This document shows, in pieces, positions 1-8,375 of a DNA stretch of 64,000 bases (position 1 is the stretch's first letter; the number at the start of each line of letters is the position of its first letter). The position numbers were made by a program, and so were the translations under genes. Below the pieces are notes generated by a model. The model worked only from the letters and a program-made list of their open reading frames with translations, was not told the DNA's origin and searched no databases. Source of the stretch: Flavonifractor sp. An10. Its GTDB lineage: Bacteria; Bacillota; Clostridia; Oscillospirales; Oscillospiraceae. The stretch spans positions 124,001 to 188,000 of the forward strand of contig NZ_NFMB01000004.1 of NCBI RefSeq assembly GCF_002161215.1, in the 5' to 3' direction.

Positions 1-81
1 GAAGGAACGGATCACGCCGTCCTCAACCTCAATCTGCATCTGCTGGGAGCACACGCCCCTGGGGCGGTAATTGATGGTCAT
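1..81 (-). CDS. TSCPD domain protein (TIGR03905-like), N-terminal part
   Basis: Only the first 27 codons are in the window; the gene runs off the left edge. The start ATG is preceded on the minus strand by a GGAG ribosome site. The readable N-terminus begins MTINYRPRGVCSQQMQIEVE, which has the form of short TSCPD-domain proteins (a beta-rich start, then GVCS-x-x-M/I and acidic residues). Family members are about 80-90 residues, are often encoded beside ribonucleotide reductase genes, and lack a firmly assigned function. The family call rests on the N-terminal pattern only. The gene is divergent from the TetR gene that follows, with about 130 bp between them. Confidence 0.7.
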   Translation of the reverse strand, partial: MTINYRPRGVCSQQMQIEVEDGVIRSF

Positions 82-137
82 GTCGGTTTCGCTCCTTTTC
101 TGGTTTCGGGGGATATCATAACATATCTTTTCCAGGA

Positions 138-167
138 TTGCAATTCCTCTGCACGATGTGGTATAAT
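138..167 (+). promoter_or_regulatory. Sigma-A-type promoter for the TetR gene
   Basis: TTGCAA (138-143) and a perfect TATAAT (162-167) are separated by 18 bp and lie about 45 bp upstream of the regulator start at 213. Confidence 0.65.
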
Positions 168-212
168 GTTCCCTAGCGGGTTTCTATGGAATCCCCGGAG
201 GAGGTGAGGCGG

Positions 213-776
213 ATGGCCCCCAGCACCAAGCTGGCTCTGGCGAACGCCCTGAAGGCGCAGCTGCAAAAAAAGTTCCTGGACGACATCACGGTCAAGGAGC
301 TGGTGGAGGCCTGCGAGATCAACCGCCAGACCTTCTACTACCATTTTCAGGACATCTACGACCTGCTGCGCTGGCTCCTGGAGCACGAGACGGGGGAGGC
401 CCTGGGCGGGGCGGAGGACTGGCAGGCGGCCCTGCTGGACGCCTTCCGCTACATCCGGGACAACCACATGGTGATCTATCACATCTACCGCTCCGCCGGC
501 CGGGACAACCTGCTGGACTGCCCCTTTTACAGCCTGGCCCGGGCCATTGCCTCCGCCAGCCTGGAGCGGGAGGCCCGGGAGCTCCGCCTGCCGGAGGCGG
601 ACGCCGACTTCCTCACCGACTTCTACATGTATGCCATCGCCGGGGTCATGATCGGCTGGTTCGCCGGCGACATGCGGGAGGAGCCGGAGGAGTTGGTGGG
701 GCGGCTGTCCCGCCTGCTGGAGGGGGAGTTCCGCCGCTCGGCGGAGAAATTTGCCCCAGAGGAGACGGCTGTCTGA
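213..776 (+). CDS. TetR/AcrR-type regulator (DhaS-like family)
   Basis: A 187-residue DNA-binding regulator. I chose ATG 213 because GGAGGAGGTGAG lies just upstream; an in-frame ATG at 186 has no ribosome site. The N-terminal 50 residues form the TetR helix-turn-helix, with the recognition region INRQTFYYHFQDIYDLLRW. The C-terminal half is a helical ligand/dimer domain like the TetR_C_8 group found in dihydroxyacetone-kinase regulators (DhaS). The ligand cannot be told from sequence. The gene is monocistronic: it has its own promoter at 138-167 and a strong terminator at 793-831. A clear relative (FYYHFKDIYDLVEW) occurs at 63013, near the other edge of the window. Confidence 0.85.
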   Translation: MAPSTKLALANALKAQLQKKFLDDITVKELVEACEINRQTFYYHFQDIYDLLRWLLEHETGEALGGAEDWQAALLDAFRYIRDNHMVIYHIYRSAGRDNLLDCPFYSLARAIASASLEREARELRLPEADADFLTDFYMYAIAGVMIGWFAGDMREEPEELVGRLSRLLEGEFRRSAEKFAPEETAV

Positions 777-792
777 CCGCACAAAGCACCAG

Positions 793-831
793 GGCCCCCG
801 GCCCGCCGTTCGGCGGGCCGGGGGCCTTTTT
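793..831 (+). terminator. Rho-independent terminator after TetR gene
   Basis: A perfect 15-bp GC stem (793-807 with 812-826, GTTC loop) is followed by TTTTT, starting 16 bp after the TetR stop codon. Confidence 0.9.
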
Positions 832-873
832 GCGCCCTCCGGCGCATATCCTGTGGGGGAAGGAGGCGGTTCC

Positions 874-990
874 GTGGGGAAAAACAGACCCCGGCGGGTG
901 GTCGTGGAGCCGGCGGCGCCGGAGGATCCGGCGGCCCGGCTGGAGGTGCTGGAGGCCCTGCTGGCGGGGGTCAATTTGCCCTTCGGCCGG
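874..990 (+). pseudogene. 5' fragment of an unrecognised gene, cut at the feoB junction
   Basis: A GTG at 874 follows AAGGAGGCGGTTCC and opens a frame beginning MGKNRPRRVVVEPAAPEDPA, then an amphipathic Leu/Glu-rich stretch and VNLPFGRRG. Codon use is that of a real GC-rich gene up to about position 985. From there the same bases are the antisense of feoB (VPCNGRFP). Two genes therefore meet head-on at about 985-995 and both appear to have lost their 3' ends, as expected of a deletion or recombination joint. The product is not recognised. The alternative is a chance reading frame behind a good ribosome site. Confidence 0.35.
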
Positions 991-2367
991 AGGGGGGAAA
1001 CGCCCGTTGCAGGGCACAAAGCTGTTGGTGAGAATGGCGATGAGCCGCTCCCGGGGGGAGTCGATGATGCGGCAGCCCACCACCCCGGCGGCGTTGCAGC
1101 CGAAGCCCATGGACATGGTCAGCGCCTGTTTGCCGCAGGCCCGGGCCTTCTGGAAGGCGTGATCCAGGACGAAGGCCACCCGGGGGAGGTAGCCCAGATC
1201 CTCCAGCAGGGTGAACAGGGGGAAGAAAATAGCCATGGGGGGCAGCATGACGGACACCACCCAGGCCAGCACCCGGTACACCCCGTCCACCAGGGCGCCG
1301 AGGAGCCAGGCGGGGGTGTTGAGCCAGGCTAACAGCTCTCCCAGCCGGTCTCCCGCCCAGAACAGGGCGGTGGAGAGAAGCCGGGAGGGCACATTGGCCC
1401 CCGCGATGGTGAGCCACAGCACCCCGGCCAGCAGCAGGAGCATCAGCGGCACGGCGGCAATGCGGCTGGTGAGCAGCCGCTCCGCCCGCCCCCGCAGCGC
1501 CCCGCCGGGGCCGTCACCACGCCGGCGGCCGCCTTCTCGGCGGCGGACACCAGGGCGGCGGCGCACGCCCCCAGCCTCCGGCTCCACCCCGCCCGGCGCA
1601 GCCCGTCCGGGCCTGTTCCACGGCCCGGGACAGGGCTCGTCCATGGGCTCCGGCAAAGCTGCGTCCCCCTCCAGCAGGCGCAGGGCCGCCTGCCGGGCGG
1701 GGAGCCGTCCCCCCAGCCGCCCCTCCAGCAGGGGCCGCAGGGAGGAGACGGCAAACTCCACCGCCGGCGGATAGCGCACCTCCATGGCCCGGGGCGGCTC
1801 CGGGGCGGAGACGGTCTCCTCCACCGCGTCCAGCAGCTCAGACAGGCCCTCCCCCCGCCCTGCCGAGGCACCCACCACGGGCACCCCCAGCCGGGCGGAC
1901 AGGGCCTCCAGATCCACCCGGATGCCCCGGCGCTCCGCCTCGTCCAGCAGGTTGAGGCACACCACCGTCCGGGGCATCAGCCCGATCACCTGGAGGGCCA
2001 GGATCAGCCCCCGCTCCAGACAGGTGGCGTCGCACACCACCACGGCCCCGTCCGCCCCGCCGGAGCGGAGGAAGTCCCGGGCCACCACCTCCTCCGCCGA
2101 GCGGGCCAGCAGGGAGTAAGTACCGGGGAGATCCACCAGCACATAGCCCCGGCCGCCCCGCTCGCACCGGCCCTGGGCGGTGGTCACCGTCTTGCCCGGC
2201 CAGTTGCCCGTGTGCTGCCGCAGGCCGGTGAGGGCGTTGAACACGGTGGACTTGCCCACATTGGGGTTGCCCGCCAGGGCGATGAGCCGGTCGTCCGGCC
2301 GCTCCCGGCGGACGGCCCGGCCGATGTCCGCCGCCCCGGCGCCGGTGGCGGCTCTGGTCAGTCCCAT
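988..2367 (-). pseudogene. feoB: Ferrous iron transporter FeoB, frame-broken and 3'-truncated
   Basis: FeoB is a GTPase-coupled inner-membrane Fe(II) importer, normally about 650-800 residues. The N-terminal G domain is clear: GNPNVGKST (G1), DLPGTYS (G3) and NLLD (G4). A membrane part follows (SRIAAVPLMLLLLAGVLWLT, then the Gate-like MSMGFGCNAAGVVGCRII and NSFVPCNGRFP). Homology stops at about 990, so the last third is absent. Between about 1500 and 1660 the FeoB-like reading passes through all three frames: LSRAVEQAR in one, AALVSAAEKAAAGVV in a second, ERLLTSRIAAVPL back in the first. At least three indels are needed. A single open frame spans the gap but gives an Arg/Gly-rich non-FeoB insert. 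Its start overlaps the 3' end of feoA. A working transporter is unlikely unless the sequence is in error. Confidence 0.85.
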
Positions 2368-2600
2368 GCCGGCCCCTCCCCCAGGCGGACGCCTCCGGCG
2401 TCCTTGCGCCGCAGGGCGATCACCGCCCCCCGGATCAGGTAGGCCGCCGGATCCCCGGCGGGGCTCACCGCCGCGCAGGTCACCCGGGTGCCCGGCACCA
2501 GGCCCAGCTCCAGCAGGCGGCGGCGCATGGCGGGCTCGGCCTCAATGTGGCTGACAAGGGCGCTCTCCCCCACACGGAGGGTATTCAACGAGGGATTCAT
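2358..2600 (-). CDS. feoA: FeoA, ferrous iron transport accessory protein
   Basis: An 80-residue SH3-like cytosolic protein that acts with FeoB in Fe(II) import. The pattern is typical: LRVGESALVSHIE, RRRLLELGLVPGTRVT, and the C-terminal YLIRGAVIALRRKDA strand pair. The start codon follows AAGGAGAGCGGAGACCT on the minus strand. It overlaps the feoB start by about 10 bp, so the two were translated from one mRNA. FeoA is intact while feoB is damaged. A 12-bp inverted repeat containing TAGGTTGCGGGG lies just upstream. Confidence 0.9.
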   Translation of the reverse strand: MNPSLNTLRVGESALVSHIEAEPAMRRRLLELGLVPGTRVTCAAVSPAGDPAAYLIRGAVIALRRKDAGGVRLGEGPAWD

Positions 2601-2625
2601 AGGTCTCCGCTCTCCTTACATACAT

Positions 2626-2655
2626 TAGGTTGCGGGGACGGAGCCCCGCAACCTA
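2626..2655. repeat. Perfect 12-bp inverted repeat upstream of feoA
   Basis: TAGGTTGCGGGG (2626-2637) and its exact complement (2644-2655) flank a 6-bp loop, between divergent feoA and the NlpC/P60 gene. There is no T-run, so it is not an obvious terminator. It could be a leader hairpin or an operator; the TAGGTT ends resemble iron-regulator half-sites only loosely. Confidence 0.6.
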
Positions 2656-2702
2656 TCCTATTGCCCGCCCGCGCCGTTGGTGCGGCGGAGAGGAGGCCTT
2701 CC

Positions 2703-3362
2703 ATGCGTCCATACCGCCGGCGCCGTCCGGGCGGCTCCATCCGCCCCCATCTGGCCGTTGTGCTTCTGCTGCTTGGCGTCCTGATCCCGCTGCTGCTCCG
2801 GGAGCCGGCCCCACCGGCCCCCGCGCCCCTGCCGGAGGGGGAGGTGCTGGAGTCCGTCCGCGCCGCCCTGCCCGAGGATCTGGAGCCCCTGCGGCGGGCT
2901 TTTGTGGAGGGCGGGGCCGCCCTGGCCGGGCGGGTGGGCTACTTCTGGGGCGGCAAGTCCGACGCGGTGGGGTGGGACGCCCGCTGGGGCGTGCCTGCGG
3001 TGGTCACCGCCCCCGGCAGCGACACCACCGGGGAGAGCATCCCCTTCGGCCTGGACTGCTCCGGCTTTGTGTCCTGGTGCGCGGTCAACGCCGCCGGGGA
3101 CGCCGCCGCCGGAGCGGTGATCGGCAGCGGCGTGCGGGATCAGTGGGCCCGGTGCACCCCCGTGGCGTGGGACGAGGCCCAGCCGGGGGATCTGCTGGTT
3201 TTCCCGGATCTCTCCCACGTGGGCATCGCGGCGGGCCGGGGAGCGGACGGGAAGCTGATGGTGCTCCACTGCTCCCGCAGCCTGGGCGGCGTGGTGTGCT
3301 CCCCCGACGCCCGGGCCGTGGGCTTTGCCGGTGCGGGCCGCCCGGCGTTCTTCGGGCCGTAG
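2703..3362 (+). CDS. Membrane-anchored NlpC/P60-like peptidase
   Basis: 219 residues; ATG 2703 is preceded by GGAGAGGAGG. A basic N-terminus (RPYRRRRPGG) leads into one hydrophobic segment (about residues 17-34, LAVVLLLLGVLIPLLL), then a Pro-rich linker and an NlpC/P60-type domain outside the membrane. The catalytic Cys is in FGLDCSGFVSW, and the His is in LVFPDLSHVGI, with a further H in VLHCSRS. NlpC/P60 enzymes cleave peptide stems of peptidoglycan. The Gly/Trp-rich VGYFWGGKSDAVGWD stretch just before the catalytic Cys matches the usual YxWGG entry. It is a single gene, divergent from feoA. Confidence 0.85.
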   Translation: MRPYRRRRPGGSIRPHLAVVLLLLGVLIPLLLREPAPPAPAPLPEGEVLESVRAALPEDLEPLRRAFVEGGAALAGRVGYFWGGKSDAVGWDARWGVPAVVTAPGSDTTGESIPFGLDCSGFVSWCAVNAAGDAAAGAVIGSGVRDQWARCTPVAWDEAQPGDLLVFPDLSHVGIAAGRGADGKLMVLHCSRSLGGVVCSPDARAVGFAGAGRPAFFGP

Positions 3363-3424
3363 GGCGGGGGCCTGCCCCCGCCGCGTTTCCGGGGCACCCA
3401 AGGAACGAGAATGGCGGCACCCCC

Positions 3425-3533
3425 TCATCCGTCACGGCTGCACCGTGCCACCACGGGGTAAGGAAGGGTTCCTTTTATCGGACTGTCCCCCGGACAGTCC
3501 GACCCCCCACGGGGGAAGGCTTCGGACGGATGA
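3425..3533. repeat. Palindromic repeat element with terminal inverted repeats
   Basis: A 109-bp block is bounded by TCATCCGTC (3425-3433) and its exact complement GACGGATGA (3525-3533). Inside are further hairpins: CACGG/CCGTG near 3433-3447, a 10-bp perfect stem at 3479-3488/3492-3501 around CCC, and CCCCC/GGGGG at 3503-3515. This nested form is that of a non-coding MITE- or REP-like element. It fills most of the gap between the NlpC gene and the gene at 3619; no protein is evident in it. Confidence 0.6.
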
Positions 3534-3582
3534 CACACGCCCCCGCGTGGGGCGCGATGTCCGCTTTTTGCTGTACCGAGAA

Positions 3583-3614
3583 CATCCCTCCCGGCGTGAC
3601 AGCCGGGAGGGATG
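3583..3614 (+). promoter_or_regulatory. SD-sequestering hairpin before the 133-aa gene
   Basis: A 13-bp perfect stem (3583-3595 with 3602-3614, 6-nt loop) ends 4 nt before the ATG. The downstream arm contains GGGAGGG, the only plausible Shine-Dalgarno, so the folded form hides it. The same arrangement recurs at 8866-8897 before the paralogue, with shared GTACCGNGAACATCCCTCCCG. Confidence 0.7.
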
Positions 3615-3618
3615 CTTT

Positions 3619-4020
3619 ATGGCAGCGTATACAAGCAACTATCAGCTGCACCAGTGGGTGCCGGAGGACGACTTCCTCCGCACGGATTTCAACGAGGACT
3701 TCGCCAAGATCGACGCGGCGCTGGGGGAGGCTGCCACAGAGAGCGACTTGGCAGTGATCCGAGGGAATCTGTTGGACAAGTGCAGGGCCTACTGCGGGAC
3801 ATTCCTGGGGGATGGCACAGCGTCCCGGGTGGTAAATATCGGTGTGCGGCCCTATGCGGTGATCGTGACCAGCTCGGTCAATATGTTCGCCACCATGATT
3901 GTGGGCTCCACGCCGCTGGGCCCGCTGTCCATCGTTGACAACGGGTTTCAGACCGGTACCGGCGGCAACATTCCCCAGAACGAATCGGGAAAGCGGTATT
4001 ACTTCTGCTGTCTGCGGTAA
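3619..4020 (+). CDS. Small protein with tail-fibre-like N-terminus, copy 1
   Basis: 133 residues. The N-terminus, with YTSNYQLHQWVPEDDFLRTDF and then DFAKIDAALGEA, has the form of the short head segment seen at the start of many phage tail-fibre-like proteins. The rest is a beta-rich domain (GTFLGDG, VNIGVRPYAVIVTSS) and ends KRYYFCCLR. There is no signal peptide or membrane segment. The function is unknown. It converges on the giant SLH gene at 4092, sharing a hairpin terminator with it. A paralogue at 8902 has the same layout beside the second SLH gene, so pairing of the two genes is not accidental. Translation is probably limited by the hairpin covering its ribosome site. Confidence 0.75.
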   Translation: MAAYTSNYQLHQWVPEDDFLRTDFNEDFAKIDAALGEAATESDLAVIRGNLLDKCRAYCGTFLGDGTASRVVNIGVRPYAVIVTSSVNMFATMIVGSTPLGPLSIVDNGFQTGTGGNIPQNESGKRYYFCCLR

Positions 4021-4025
4021 AAGCA

Positions 4026-4055
4026 AGCCCCGCCCCCTGTAAAGGGGGCGGGGCT
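4026..4055. terminator. Hairpin terminator between convergent genes
   Basis: A perfect 13-bp GC stem (4026-4038 / 4043-4055, loop GTAA) starts 5 bp after the + gene stop and 37 bp from the SLH gene stop. No strong T-run flanks it on either strand. Confidence 0.7.
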
Positions 4056-4091
4056 ATCAACTAATCGGAGAATCAGATAATTCTCAACTAG

Positions 4092-7000
4092 TTAGGCGCT
4101 AGCACTCATGGAGAGCTGAGCGTCTGCAGTACCCAGAGTGAGGGTAAAGGTCCAAGTGCCAGTCTGGCCGCTCGTCGTGGCCACAGTGCCGGTAGATCCG
4201 TCAGGACCAACAATGCTATTGCCGGTGCCGGTTACACTCAGAGTCAGATTGCCATTTGCAGACCCAGTGGCGGTCTGCGTAACGGTAACCGTAATCTGAT
4301 CACCGGTCTCGCCGCTCAGGCGGTCAGTACTGACGTGATAGGTACCGAAGGTGGTGAGTGCCTGATCATTGTTGTTCGGCAACAGGACGTTGACGGTCAC
4401 AGGGGTATCATCCACGCCCACAACGATATCCGCAGCAGGCATAGTGAAGTTGAAGGTCTGACCAGCGGTGGTGGGAGTAAAGCTCTTGCTCTCAGTACCG
4501 TAGGTTACGGTTACAGTTCTGCCAACGTTGCAGGTCAGTTCAACCGTCTCACCAGCGGCATAGTAGTAATCGCCGCCAACCTGTACCATGTCGCTAGTCT
4601 CGTTGACGACAGCATGCATATTGCCATCGACCTTCCAGCCGTCCACGATCACAATGTCGGTTCGGCTACCCACGGCCACAGGAGCGTTCAGAGTATAGAT
4701 GTACTCACCGGCGTTGGGGCTGCTGACACGGGCAGAGGCATCGGCGTAGGTGGTTACACCGCCAATGGTGCTGACAGACAGAACCACGGGGCTGTTCACG
4801 TCGATGGACTCACCCTGAGCCAGGAAGTAATCGCGGTTGTTGTAGGTGATGCGGCGGACATCCTCGATGAGGACATCATAGATGCTGCTGTAGCCGTCGG
4901 TCTCCTCGATGGTGACCTCATAGGCATACGGAGCAGAGCCGGAGCGGATGGAGACACGCTCAATATCCATGCCCTCCATCTCGTCGCCGATGAGCTTGCT
5001 GACGTCGCGGCTGCTCAGATCATCAAAGACGTACTTACGGATGGTGATCACGTTGCCGGTGACGTCGTACAGGTTGGGATCATACACGCCGGAGACGTGG
5101 CCGGGGGTGGTGTCCTCGTCCTTATCCCACACCCAGGCGGTGCGGATGTTCTCGCCGCGGTCGCCGCCGGTAACCACAACAGCGTTCTTGTCGTTGTAGG
5201 TGAAGGAACCAGCGGTAACCTCCTCGTCGGCGCGGGTCACATCGGTGACATCCCACACGTTGGTGCTGTCCACGATGGTCAGGTAGTTCTCATTGCCCCA
5301 CTCCACGGTGTCGCGGCGGATCAGAACGCCGTCATTCACGCCGATGGGGGCCTTAGTGGAGACGTCGTAGGTGCCGTCAGCGTTCTCGGTGTAGGCATAG
5401 GCCTTCATGTAGGAGTCCTCGACGTCGAAGTCGTGGTTGCCGTCGTCGTCGATCTGGATCTCAGCGGCGGTGCCGTCCTCAAACACCACGTTCAGCCACA
5501 GCTCGTCGCCGCGGTAGTAGTTGGCGTCCAGAACCAGCATGTAGTCGTTGCTGTCATTGGTGGGCGCGGAGTTGAACAGAACCAGATCAGCCAGACGGGT
5601 GGCCTCCCAGCCGCCCTGGCCGTCCTTCTGGAGCACGGGGTAGACCTGCGCGGCCGCGCCAGCGTCCACGTCGCTCATCTTGTCCCAGCCGGTAGCCACG
5701 CCGTAGGTGTCGCTGTCCACATAGTAGAAGGCGACGGTGTCCTTGTCGATGGCATAGGCAACATTATCACCGCGGGCATTGGGGTTGTCAACGTTGTTGT
5801 TGTTCTTCACGGTCAGGTACAGGGTACCGTCGCCGGTGCGGTAGTTGCTGCGCACCTCGTACTGGAGGTTCTGGTTCATGCTGGCGGAGGCGTTGTTGAC
5901 GATGTAGGCGATGTCAGTATCCTCGTCGTCCACGTCCTCCAGAGGATCGCTGTTGGCGGCCTCACCAGTGTAGCCGTTGTCATCCAGGGTGTTGAGGTTC
6001 ATGATGTTCTCGATGGTCAGCTCGTCGCCGGCATCGTTCAGGCTGTACTCGATGACAGTGCCGATGGCGGCGCCGGTGTTCTGGCCGCCCAGCACGTCGC
6101 GGGTGCCCAGGTAATCCTCCAGGGCCTCGTCACGGACGGTGCTGGAGGTGCCCAGGTAGGCAAAGACCTTGCGGGACTCGCTCCAGTTGATGTCGAAGGT
6201 CTTCTCAGTGCCGTCGGCCATGAGGACCTTGACCTCGCCGGACTTGGTCAGGGCGTTCTGCGTCCAAGCGGACTCCAGAACCAGGGCGTAGTTGGTCACC
6301 TTCTCCTCGGCGGGGCGGATGGCGATCACGTAGCCGTTGGAGTCCAGGATGAAGTCGTACAGATCATCGAAGCCGGGCTCGTTCTTGGCGTTGGTGATGT
6401 CAAAGCGGGTGACATCCACGTCCACCAGGGAGGCGGCATCCATGATATAGGACTGGCGATACTCGTCCGCGTCGTCCACGGTGATGTAGAGCTCGTTGTC
6501 CTTGTCGCGGTCGACACGGGTCATGGTGCCGGTGACGATCTCGGGCAGGTACACATAGGTGCGGCCGCCGTACTCCACGTACAGGATCAGGTCGTCGGTG
6601 GCCAGATCCAGGGCGTCGGTGGTCACCACGCCGCCCAGGGACACGGACTCGGTGTACACCACGTCGGCCAGGTCACGGGTGGCGGTCACCAGGGTGTCGC
6701 TGGTGGCCAGGTCGCCGTCCTTGTCATAGGGGGTGTAGAAGGAGAGCTCCTCGTTGCGCTCGCTGTAGCGGCTGACCTCGGAGAGGGTCTCCACCAGGTA
6801 CAGGACATAGTCGGCGGTGCCGTCGTCATCGTTGTCGATGACCTCCACCTCGATGCCGTTCAGGTCAAACTTGCCGTCGCGGGCATAGGTGGTGTGCTCG
6901 TTGATCAGATCGATGGCGGCGTTCTCGCTCTCCACCGCGCCATAGTTCACGTAGTACTCGGTGTCGTTGTCCGCAGTCACGCCGGTGCCCTTCAGGTAGT

Positions 7001-8009
7001 CGCTGGAGGTGTCCTCGTTGGACACGTTGGTCAGCACCACGTTCTGGTCATCGTTGGTGGCCACGCCGATGACGGTGGAGTTGGACAGGATGGTGGTCTT
7101 CTCCACGTACAGGGTCACGGCCTTGCCGATGTACTCCACGGGGGTGGACACGTTGAAGGGCACGATGCCGTCAACCACGATGCCCTCTTCCACGCGGGTG
7201 TTGGCGGTGGTGGAGTCGTACCAGACCACGTTCTCCAGGTTGGTGCGGCCCTCACGCAGGGAGGCGTCGGAGTTGGTTCCCTGCAGCTGCGCCCACTCGT
7301 TGCCCACAACCACGCCCTCGACGCGGATCACGCCGAACACGGAGGACAGGATGGTGCGGTGGTCGTCATAGGCGATGGCGTAGCCGTTGCGGTACTCCTG
7401 GATCAGCTCCACGTCCAGGGCGTTGTAGATGAGCAGAGCGGCGTCGTCGCGGCTCAGAGGCTCGCTCACGTCCTTGGTGAAGTTGCGGAAGATGCCCAGC
7501 TGCTGCGCCAGGGCGGCGGTGTTCAGCGCCCAGTCGGGGCCCACCAGGCCCTCGATCTCAGCGTTGTAGCCCAGGGCGGCCAGCAGCATCTTGGCGGCCT
7601 CAACGCCGGTCACGTTGGCATCGGGGTCGAAGGTGTTGTCGCCGCGGCCGGCGATGATGCCGCGGACATAGCAGTAGTTGATGTAGCCGCGGGCCCAGTT
7701 GGCGGTAATGTCGGTGAGGCCGCTGTTCACGTTCGTGTAGAGCGTGTCGCAGTCCTCGTTGTTGGTCAGGGCGACAGAGATCATCTTCGCCATCTGCGCG
7801 CGGTCCACGTCGCCAGTGGGATTGTAAGAGCCGTCGGGCTGGCCCTCAATAATGCCCAGCGTGGTGAGCATGGAAACCGCATCCTTGTTCACGATCTCTT
7901 CCCGGTCGGAGAAATCGTTGTAGCTCACAGCGCCGGCGCCGACGACCATCAGGCCAATGACCATAACGACGGCCAGCACCAGGCTGAGAGCCCGTTTGAG
8001 GTTTCTCAT
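4092..8009 (-). CDS. Giant S-layer-homology (SLH) surface protein, copy 1
   Basis: 1305 residues; ATG preceded by AAGGAGG. A signal peptide (RNLKRALSLVLAVVMVIGLM, cleavage likely after GAGA) leads to three SLH repeats at about residues 31-75 (YNDFSDREEIVNKDAV...), 93-140 (LTDITANWARGYINYCYVRG) and 157-200. SLH domains bind pyruvylated wall polymers, so the protein is expected on the cell surface. The remaining ~1100 residues are acidic, rich in Asp/Thr/Val and beta-strand-like; no enzyme motif is visible. The C-terminal ~110 residues look Ig-like (TVTVTQTATGSANGNLTLSV). The first ~200 residues are almost identical to those of the protein at 9369, while the C-terminal parts differ. It may be a main S-layer or wall protein. 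Confidence 0.9.
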   Translation of the reverse strand: MRNLKRALSLVLAVVMVIGLMVVGAGAVSYNDFSDREEIVNKDAVSMLTTLGIIEGQPDGSYNPTGDVDRAQMAKMISVALTNNEDCDTLYTNVNSGLTDITANWARGYINYCYVRGIIAGRGDNTFDPDANVTGVEAAKMLLAALGYNAEIEGLVGPDWALNTAALAQQLGIFRNFTKDVSEPLSRDDAALLIYNALDVELIQEYRNGYAIAYDDHRTILSSVFGVIRVEGVVVGNEWAQLQGTNSDASLREGRTNLENVVWYDSTTANTRVEEGIVVDGIVPFNVSTPVEYIGKAVTLYVEKTTILSNSTVIGVATNDDQNVVLTNVSNEDTSSDYLKGTGVTADNDTEYYVNYGAVESENAAIDLINEHTTYARDGKFDLNGIEVEVIDNDDDGTADYVLYLVETLSEVSRYSERNEELSFYTPYDKDGDLATSDTLVTATRDLADVVYTESVSLGGVVTTDALDLATDDLILYVEYGGRTYVYLPEIVTGTMTRVDRDKDNELYITVDDADEYRQSYIMDAASLVDVDVTRFDITNAKNEPGFDDLYDFILDSNGYVIAIRPAEEKVTNYALVLESAWTQNALTKSGEVKVLMADGTEKTFDINWSESRKVFAYLGTSSTVRDEALEDYLGTRDVLGGQNTGAAIGTVIEYSLNDAGDELTIENIMNLNTLDDNGYTGEAANSDPLEDVDDEDTDIAYIVNNASASMNQNLQYEVRSNYRTGDGTLYLTVKNNNNVDNPNARGDNVAYAIDKDTVAFYYVDSDTYGVATGWDKMSDVDAGAAAQVYPVLQKDGQGGWEATRLADLVLFNSAPTNDSNDYMLVLDANYYRGDELWLNVVFEDGTAAEIQIDDDGNHDFDVEDSYMKAYAYTENADGTYDVSTKAPIGVNDGVLIRRDTVEWGNENYLTIVDSTNVWDVTDVTRADEEVTAGSFTYNDKNAVVVTGGDRGENIRTAWVWDKDEDTTPGHVSGVYDPNLYDVTGNVITIRKYVFDDLSSRDVSKLIGDEMEGMDIERVSIRSGSAPYAYEVTIEETDGYSSIYDVLIEDVRRITYNNRDYFLAQGESIDVNSPVVLSVSTIGGVTTYADASARVSSPNAGEYIYTLNAPVAVGSRTDIVIVDGWKVDGNMHAVVNETSDMVQVGGDYYYAAGETVELTCNVGRTVTVTYGTESKSFTPTTAGQTFNFTMPAADIVVGVDDTPVTVNVLLPNNNDQALTTFGTYHVSTDRLSGETGDQITVTVTQTATGSANGNLTLSVTGTGNSIVGPDGSTGTVATTSGQTGTWTFTLTLGTADAQLSMSASA

Positions 8010-8304
8010 CTTGGATTTTCCTCCTTCTAAAATTTGAGGCCAGTTTTGCCACTTTCATCCAATTTGCACCCATTTTATCCCAATATCAGGTAAAATAGGG
8101 AAACTAGAGCCGTATGACGACCCTTGCACGGGATTAGAAGTGAGAAAATCCTGCGGTATGCGGGTGTTTTTAGCCTGATTTGCAGCTTGGAAGTTCCCGT
8201 GGTAGACATTTGGTAGACACGAGACGGCAAAAGAAAGGGCGCGCAGCGGGAAACCGCTGCGCGCCAATGAATTGCGGGATTAAATTGGTAGACATCTGGT
8301 AGAC
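8010..8304. repeat. Upstream repeat R1 of the SLH cassette
   Basis: This ~290-bp non-coding stretch matches R2 (13191-13461) closely apart from a ~35-bp insert near 8040-8080. It contains the SLH gene ribosome site, a shared AT-rich segment (GGTAAAATAGGGAAA), a GC hairpin with a 12-bp stem at 8238-8265 followed on the minus strand by a T-rich run (a terminator shielding the SLH gene), and two copies of TGGTAGACAT-T/C-TGGTAGAC. Similarity to R2 ends at the last GGTAGA, about position 8302. Confidence 0.8.
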
Positions 8305-8375
8305 ACGGACTCAAAACACAAGAAAAGGGGCCAGCCAGGCAGCTTTGGAGAAGCACAATGTGTCCTTTCGCCAAT

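Noticed and set aside
2212-2442. Short + strand frames over feoA/feoB and the many overlapping frames in 600-3500.
   Set aside because: They are shadows in GC-rich sequence; they lack ribosome sites and give Arg/Pro/Gly-rich nonsense.
4335-8030. A 1231-codon open frame on the strand opposite the first SLH gene, and a 1218-codon one opposite the second (9555-13211).
   Set aside because: They arise from the codon bias of the GC-rich SLH genes. The translations are low-complexity Val/Gly/His/Asp text without domains, and the SLH frames have signal peptides, ribosome sites and SLH motifs.
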